From NCBI GenBank assembly GCA_028023455.1, contig JAQFVV010000320.1:432001-496000 (forward strand): 64,000 nt of DNA, in the 5' to 3' direction. Positions within the stretch are counted from its first letter, which is position 1; each line of letters begins with the position of its first letter. This document shows, in pieces, positions 57,878 to 64,000 of this stretch. Source of the stretch: Epiperipatus broadwayi (Eukaryota; Onychophora; Udeonychophora; Euonychophora; Peripatidae). The notes beneath the pieces were generated by a model, which worked only from the letters and a program-made list of their open reading frames with translations, did no database searches and was not told the DNA's origin. The position numbers and the translations under genes are program-made.

Positions 57878-57975
57878 ACTGATGATGACTACAAGATAAT
57901 CAAAACTTTAAGAATAAAGTTTTGATATAAAAAAAATAGTATTGTTGAAGTGTATAAGAAAGTTAAATATGGTAT
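57878..57975 (+). repeat. Penelope-like 3' tail motif, second copy
   Basis: CTGATGATGACTACAAGATA, then ATCAAAACTTTAAGAATAAA, then AAATAGTATTGTTGAAGTGT, matching 25165-25265 at about 80 percent. ATCAAAACTTTA and TAAAGTTTTGAT form a perfect 12-bp hairpin here. Confidence 0.45.
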
Positions 57976-57979
57976 GATA

Positions 57980-59540
57980 TATTTATATAAGTGTGTGAAA
58001 AAGTATTAATAAGCAATTAATAAGCTAATATAAATTCAACACTGCACTTTAAATATTTACACTATTACTTAAATATTACATTCTTTTTTTAATGGTAAAT
58101 AAAATTGTAATAAAAAAAATCATTAATGTTTGTTTATTTTAAACCTTCACATACATATTTAAGTATGTATTAAAGTTTACAGACATATTTTATTGAGAGA
58201 ATGATAAGAATTTCCACAAAAAATTTATTATCCTTTTAAAAAAATGGATACAAATAGAATGGGTGGTTAAATATTCAGTCATATATGTAAAATGAATACA
58301 AAATATAGAAAGGAATACAGTTTGAATAATCTGTCTTCATTGAACAGAGAAGACCTCTATACTTACTTGCATTCATTAATGTAAGTATTGCCTGAATCAA
58401 AAATGTGATATATTCATTTGTCATGAGACAATTTTTGACTAACAGGATTCTTTGAGTACATAGTTTTTGCACAGATACTTTGTCTTAGGTTTGTCTATTA
58501 AGATTGCATTTTATTTATCATTTGCTTTGTTGATCTTTGCAAGAGAAATAATTTAGAATGTTATTTTTTTAACAAAAGTCAAAACATTCTATTTGGGAAT
58601 TATAAATATTTATATGGTAGTTTTTCAAAAACTCTTTGATCTTAAATAATTATTTCAAATTATATCATTCCTAAAATGTATTCTTATATTTTAAGTATTC
58701 AGTCAATCCTAATTTTTTACCATTATTATTATTATAACTGTATTATTCATGTGCTATATGTTCCTTATATCAATAATAACAAGAGTATTTTTTTCACACT
58801 ATTTAGTTGTTTACAATATGTTTTCTATATTTCTTCATGACATTTTTTTATTATTATTTTTAAATTTAAAATTAAAATTTCACATAAGAAATAGAAGTTT
58901 AAGAGGCTAGACATACTGATCAAAAAATTTTCATTTCAAGTATTAAGGACATAATGGAATCGTAACCCAATTTAAAAGCTGTGTACATTAACTCTAAATA
59001 TAGTATTATAGATAAACATAGTATCCATAACACAGATGTGTCTAACTATATTACAATTTTTTAAAAATATATAATTTTGGGTTTATTATAATTAATGAAC
59101 AGTTTTTCATTATATTATATGTGGAAAAATAAATATATAAATAATAAAATATGTCTGAAGCAATTATTTTTCAATTCCTTTAACTCCTACTATTATTAAA
59201 TTGTGTTAAATTAGTGGTAACAAGTAATCAAACAGTATTGCTAGTCATGCAATGCTATACTTATATGTTTACACTTTAGTCTTAAATTTAAGATAATAAC
59301 ATTATTTTCCCCCTTTATTTGCCAAAAGAGATTCCACATATATGTCACCAAATATTATCCAAGCCTCTCATTCTATGACCAGTTCTCCAAGCCTCACATC
59401 AATTTCTTTTCTTACAATCACATGTAAATTTTTGTTTTTTTTCCACTCCCTCACCACCTTTCTTAATTCTGTAACTTTAGAATTGCCATATCTTTATTTT
59501 TTAATGTATAATTACAATATTTTGCACGTTCTTCTTATTT
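57980..59540. other. A+T-rich DNA, probably intron upstream of the PDF exon
   Basis: No exon encoding the expected signal peptide was recognised here. Pyrimidine-rich DNA leads into the acceptor site at 59542-59543. Confidence 0.4.
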
Positions 59541-59543
59541 TAG
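59531..59543 (+). promoter_or_regulatory. 3' splice site (acceptor) of the PDF exon
   Basis: CTTCTTATTTTAG is a pyrimidine tract ending in AG directly before the open PDF frame; the exon would start in phase 0. Confidence 0.7.
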
Positions 59544-59672
59544 ATTATTGCTGAATTAGCAACTAAAATATTGAAAATAGCTGAAGATGGTTTCGCAAAC
59601 TCAAAACGAAATGCTGAATTAATTAACAGTTTACTGGGCCTCCCGAAGATGATGAACGATGCTGGGAAATAA
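59544..59672 (+). CDS. Pdf: Pigment-dispersing factor (PDF/PDH) precursor, last coding exon
   Basis: The exon frame reads IIAELATKILKIAEDGFANS, then KR, the peptide NAELINSLLGLPKMMNDA (59610-59663), G, K and a stop. KR is a prohormone cleavage site, the peptide has the 18-residue length of arthropod PDF/PDH, and the Gly would supply a C-terminal amide. Family peptides usually begin NSE; here Ser2 is Ala. ELA-KIL-A before the peptide resembles the precursor-associated region of known PDFs. PDF is a secreted clock and pigment-movement neuropeptide acting on a class B GPCR. The signal-peptide exon is not identified and may lie upstream of or inside this window. AAG|GTGAGA right after the stop looks like a donor, so an intron may follow in the 3' UTR. 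Confidence 0.85.
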   Translation: MIAELATKILKIAEDGFANSKRNAELINSLLGLPKMMNDAGK

Positions 59673-59673
59673 G

Positions 59674-59679
59674 GTGAGA
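59674..59679 (+). promoter_or_regulatory. 5' splice site (donor) after the PDF stop codon
   Basis: GTGAGA preceded by AAG is close to the donor consensus and starts 2 bases after the TAA. It implies a 3' UTR intron, or is coincidental. Confidence 0.5.
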
Positions 59680-62600
59680 TGAATTTTTAGTCTTGATAAA
59701 TTTTTCTTTAAAAAATATTATATTTTGTATTCTCTGTTTAATAAGAGCATTATTAATATGAAAAAAAAATCCATACTAATAACCTAATCAGTGATTTAAT
59801 GATAAGGAATTGTACAAAAAACAAAATGCATTCAAAGTTCATACAGATTAACCCATTAATAGCTTTAATTTTGTTTTTATTCTAGATATATTTCATTAAG
59901 AAAGTTTGTCTTGTCCCAATATTTTGAAATCTTTATAAAATATATTAATAGAAAGTGGCAGTATGATAATTTGTGAAGCATTGCAGTTGGAATTTTTATT
60001 TGTATCATAAACTAGCTATAAGGTGAAGAGTAAGCAATGGTGGAAAGATGAAGAAAATGCTGAAGTATTATAAACTTCTAAAACAACTTTGTTTTTTATT
60101 ACATATCTAAAATCACCATGGGAAATATACCTGCAAAGTGGATCCTAGAACTAATGTTATTATTTTTAATAATATACTGTATGTTTTTACATAAGTAATT
60201 ATAAATTTTAAACTTTGATGTTTGCATATTTAAAAAGCTGTGCAACTGAAGATGAAGGTATTACATATATATATTGTAATGGTATGGGTGTGGGTGGTAT
60301 TGAAAAGGAGTGAACCTGGGGTGATGGCAAATCATCACCACTCCCAGTTCTAAATATAAATATAAAATTTTCAAAAAGTAATGATTGAAGTAAGATATAT
60401 TAAAATAAAGTAAGCACTAAAAAAAATGTTAAAGTAATATTTAATATCTCAAAAGAGATATAAGTAGTGATATATGTAAAGATAGCATGAGATCAAGAGA
60501 TCTCTGAGAGATCAGCATAGCTAACTCCTTAGAGTAAATTATAATTATAAATCCATCAGAATTATAATAAGCCAAAGTAAATATAAGTAATACTCAAAAG
60601 AAATAACCATTCATCATCGTGAATGAATAGCAATCAAAAATAAATCAACAGTTCATCTTGGGGCTGAGTTTGCCTTTGCTAGCTTGGGCAATTTATTTAA
60701 ACCATACTTTGAATGCATACACTTAATTTTTAATTCATAAGAATATATAAGAATCAAAACAATAATGTTGGGATATTAAAACATGCTGATCATCAACAAT
60801 GCTCTGGCCACTTGTATTGGCCAACTACCAACTTAATTTCTAGTAGATTAAAATAAAATGTAGTGCATGGGCATTAAAGAGTATTCTCTTTTGCACCAAT
60901 CAGGATGATGATTGATCATCTCTGGATGCCCAAAAGCACTAATATACATCCTCATTTATATATCAATCATTATTGCATGAATCTAGCTCAGAAGAACACA
61001 AGCTTATTAGTATATGTCACCAAGAGATGATGGAAATATATTCTAAAAATATTTAGAACCACTGGAATAATTTTCATAATTGAACACAAGTTTATTAACA
61101 ATAAAAATTTTAAATGTTGATATTAAGGTCTCTAGAAACCTTCTGATTTTGATTAACATACAATAAAAAAATATCACATTTGTAATTTACAAAATTATTA
61201 TACACAACTCAAGTTATTACATTGTGATTTGGACGATTAATACATTAGGTTTGCTTAAAACCCATTCACCACACAGGCATGTGGCTTGATATAAAATGAA
61301 CATTTTTGAATTATCAAAATAATAAAATTATTAAAAATATATTTCATAATTAATTCCATTTGAAAACTTTTACATAAAATTCATACATACATGTGTTTCC
61401 ATGAACATATAGATGATATGAATTAATATTATTAATTAGTCTCTTTTTCTCAGTCAATAAAAGTATTTTCTTTTTCCTTTTTTAAAAAAACTAGTCAGTT
61501 TTTTGACAGGTAACTCAAAAGTTTTTTTTAATGACAGGTTACTCTCAGTTAATTAATTACATCTGATTTTTGAAGTCCACTTTTTCGTTTTTTCAAAATA
61601 AATTGTCTATGAATCAATTATTACTTTTAGATTTTAATTCAATTCTAGCAAAATTATTTACTTGTTATCTTTTAAAATATATAGATTTTTAAATGTCATT
61701 TTTACCAAAGAAATTCTTTAAAATTTCATTCTTATTATATATAATGCTACTCACCACTGTATATACATTTATTTGTGCTTCTCTTTATGAATTGGTCTTG
61801 ATGAGACAGGTATAATCCAGGATTGTCATAATCAGGAAGGTATAATTTAGATTTGTTTGCTAGCATTGATCAGTTTCTTTCTGGCTAGGTTTGGTCCAGG
61901 AAAGTTAGCTGTTTTTTCAGAAAACATTTGTAGTTATGAATATCAGCACAAAGAAGTGGGTCATTTTGCTCCATGTGAATTCAAACTCCACTATTGAACT
62001 GTAGAGCAGCTGTTTTCTTGCATTTTTACATGTTTATGCAGTTTTCTGCATAACTCTTCTGGCCATCTGCAGCTAGCTTTACTGTTGTCATTCTCTGCTA
62101 CAGTTACCAGCAAATTCCAGTCAAGTCTTCATAAAATATTTTAGCCATCTTTGCAGCTAGCTATGAGCCAGCTGCATTTCTAAATATTAAAACCAGATTC
62201 TTCTGGCCAGCTCTTACAGAAACTACAAGCCAAAACAAAACTGATATTTTGTTATCATTCTTTTTATAATCTTGGTTGGATCAGGGGATAAAAACATAGT
62301 GACTGTTTTCAATCTGTCTAATGCTTTTGAAAACAAGTTTGAAATTTTATCAAGGTGTGATATACATGTTTTACTTAGATAGAGACTTACCAATTAATTA
62401 AAAGATTTCAAAAATAGACATTTTATAATTATCAGAAAACATGCTTATTTTTAAATTTCAAAATCAGAGTAATAATAATACAATATTTAGACCTTTCTAA
62501 ATGTTTTAATTAATAATAAAATTCTGTTTTAAATTGAGTTATTTAACCCTTTACAATCATTATTATTCAAAGTGAAATGTATAAAATATCTACAAAAATT

Positions 62601-63090
62601 TGTCTGTGTCTACTTTTCCTTTCAACTTTATATATATATTTGTGTACACACACTATATTATTGTGTGCCATATAACATACCTGTTATAATATATTACTTA
62701 AATTAAAAATCAACTTATATTCATCACTATTTGACTAACTTGCAACTAAAATTTAATATTAATTAATGATTTTCTGTTTTGCATGACTTCTCACAGATTA
62801 CTAATAACAAAAAAAACAAAAAACTAACCATAATGACAAAAGAATCATGGGCAGAATCAGAAAGGAAAATTTTGAATAAATGGACATATTTCATTTAAAT
62901 ATTATTACTCATATCTGATTAAAATTACATAAATGTTTGTACAAATATTTGTAAATAACTTTTATATATTTTAAGTAAACTAATTTGTTGTGTCAATTAA
63001 TAATATTTGGTGATTTGCTTTATTACTCTGCATGCAAAATATAGTTTTAAGTGTCAAGTGATGCAAGCAAATCATAAACTCCATTATACT
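59680..63090. other. A+T-rich DNA, no gene supported
   Basis: No further exon recognised. A less A+T-rich patch at 61790-62290 has imperfect internal repeats (TTCTGGCCATCTGCAGCTAG near 62058, TTAGCCATCTTTGCAGCTAG near 62142, TTCTGGCCAGCTCTTACAG near 62200) but no frame. Confidence 0.4.
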
Positions 63091-63096
63091 TATTAG

Positions 63097-63800
63097 GTGC
63101 TTACTGGGAAATTTTATATCAATAATGATACCAGCTGGCCATCATATACAAAACATATCCCAAAGTATCTGATTATTAATAAAATACTAAATAATAATGT
63201 AAAGGGAGTCACATTATTATACTTCATTGACTTGAATGTTATAGAAATAGAAAATCAACTCTTTGAATTGGAAGAACCAGAAAAGTTCCTTTACAATGAA
63301 TTAATAGAAACATTATCTTCATACTTTTCCCTATCTCTCTCAAAACACATTGCAAGACTTACATTTTAAAAATTGTCACCAGGAGAAAGTTGAAAGTTTT
63401 AAGGAATATAAAGTAGTTCTTTGTAAATTAGCAAAGAATAGTATCTATGGACAATTTTTGAAAGAGATTCTTTGGAACAATTATTATAAAGAAACAACTC
63501 TTAGCAGACTTTGACTTAACATATTACAAAGCTACTAAAAGAGGCATTGCCTTTGAGCTGTTTTGAACTAGGTCAGACAATATATTAATGCTAGTCCTAG
63601 TTTGAATAATAAATCCGACACAAATTCATAACAAGAATGCAAGAGTCAAATTAACTATTATTGATATGGGAAACCTAATCACTGATCTATTTGCAAATGA
63701 AACCAAGAATGGTACAAAAATTGTAGACTTAAAGCTCATATAACTGCAGTTTTCTGAAAATCAAAGTCAGAGAAAACTAGCAGAAACATCATTAAAATTA
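63097..63800 (+). pseudogene. Broken frame with a B-family DNA polymerase-like motif
   Basis: An open stretch of 90 codons (63097-63369, containing KGVTLLYFIDLNVIEI and ending after SSYFSLS) is followed, after a frameshift, by 63383-63514 with KEYKVVLCKLAKNSIYGQF. K-x3-N-S-x-Y-G is the conserved region III of B-family polymerases, including the protein-primed type of Mavericks/Polintons and related viruses. A third frame (DLTYYKATKRGIAFELF, later VKLTIIDMGNLITDLFANE) continues to about 63750. The Asp motifs (DxxSLYP, DTD) were not found. No other Polinton gene is visible up to the window edge. Assignment rests on one motif. Confidence 0.35.
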
Positions 63801-64000
63801 AAAACTTAATATATGGCAAAGCAAAATTATTCACTTAACCACTGTTTAAGGAGGGCAAATTTTATCTCCTCTTATTGGAAAAACCAATTTTGGGTAAACA
63901 ACATAAATATAATAAAACTGAAGATTAAGGGGATTACAAATGTACAAATAAATCTAAACAAAAAAGCTCATAATTTTTATATTAACATAGATCTCAAGAA

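Overview
The window is eukaryotic, very A+T-rich (roughly three quarters by eye) and almost entirely repetitive. One host exon is recognisable, at about 59.5 kb (+): the last coding exon of a pigment-dispersing factor (PDF/PDH) neuropeptide precursor. It has a 3' splice site, a KR cleavage site, an 18-residue arthropod-type peptide, a Gly amidation signal and a stop. The peptide is the only direct taxonomic clue and points to an arthropod. The rest reads as intron or intergenic DNA packed with mobile-element remains. Most long open frames are noise or lie inside repeats.

Layout. 0-8 kb: an RTE LINE tail (-), microsatellites, a suspicious G-run/poly-T block at 3.8-4.5 kb, a foldback element, a decayed LINE reverse transcriptase (4.7-6.5 kb, +) and a SPIN-like hAT miniature element with a target-site duplication. 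8-17 kb: a possible LTR, a tandem pair of decayed hammerhead repeats (10.0-10.7 kb, -) and large inverted repeats at 12.0-12.8, 14.4-15.3 and 15.9-16.7 kb. 18.2-23.1 kb: a nearly complete but dead APE-type LINE (-). 23-25 kb: Penelope-like fragments with a GIY-YIG motif. 26-32 kb: a tandem dimer of a second hammerhead family, a tRNA-like SINE, foldbacks and a repeat with an apparently intact hammerhead (31.2 kb). 32-43 kb: a third, foldback-type family carrying hammerheads, RTE and other LINE 3' ends, and a 760-bp mariner relic. 43-49 kb: a 5S rRNA-like sequence, two tRNA-only SINE-like copies, a 398-bp hAT element with perfect 8-bp target duplications, and two further tRNA-headed repeats. 49.3-51.6 kb: five near-identical 423-bp tandem units, each with an intact-looking type I hammerhead ribozyme, headed by an inverted partial copy. 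52.6-54.2 kb: a 1.6-kb palindrome of a Penelope fragment. 54-57 kb: a LINE zinc knuckle, microsatellite, hAT transposase end and a further hammerhead-family copy. 59.5 kb: the PDF exon. 63.1-63.8 kb: a broken frame with a B-family DNA polymerase-like motif.

The most interesting content is the hammerhead-ribozyme (HHR) repeats. Three unrelated repeat families carry the HHR core (CUGANGA, stem II, GAAA, short stem III, UH): a 418-426-bp family (array at 49.4-51.6, a copy at 30.9-31.4, a decayed pair at 10.05-10.74 kb), a 460-bp family (26.2-27.1, 15.9-16.7, 56.6 kb) and a foldback family (32.4, 38.3 kb). With Penelope-like elements nearby, this fits the metazoan retrozyme model: non-autonomous repeats transcribed as tandem RNAs, self-cleaved and circularised, and mobilised by Penelope-like machinery. 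The ribozyme cores are read directly from the sequence; mobility and circular RNAs are inference.
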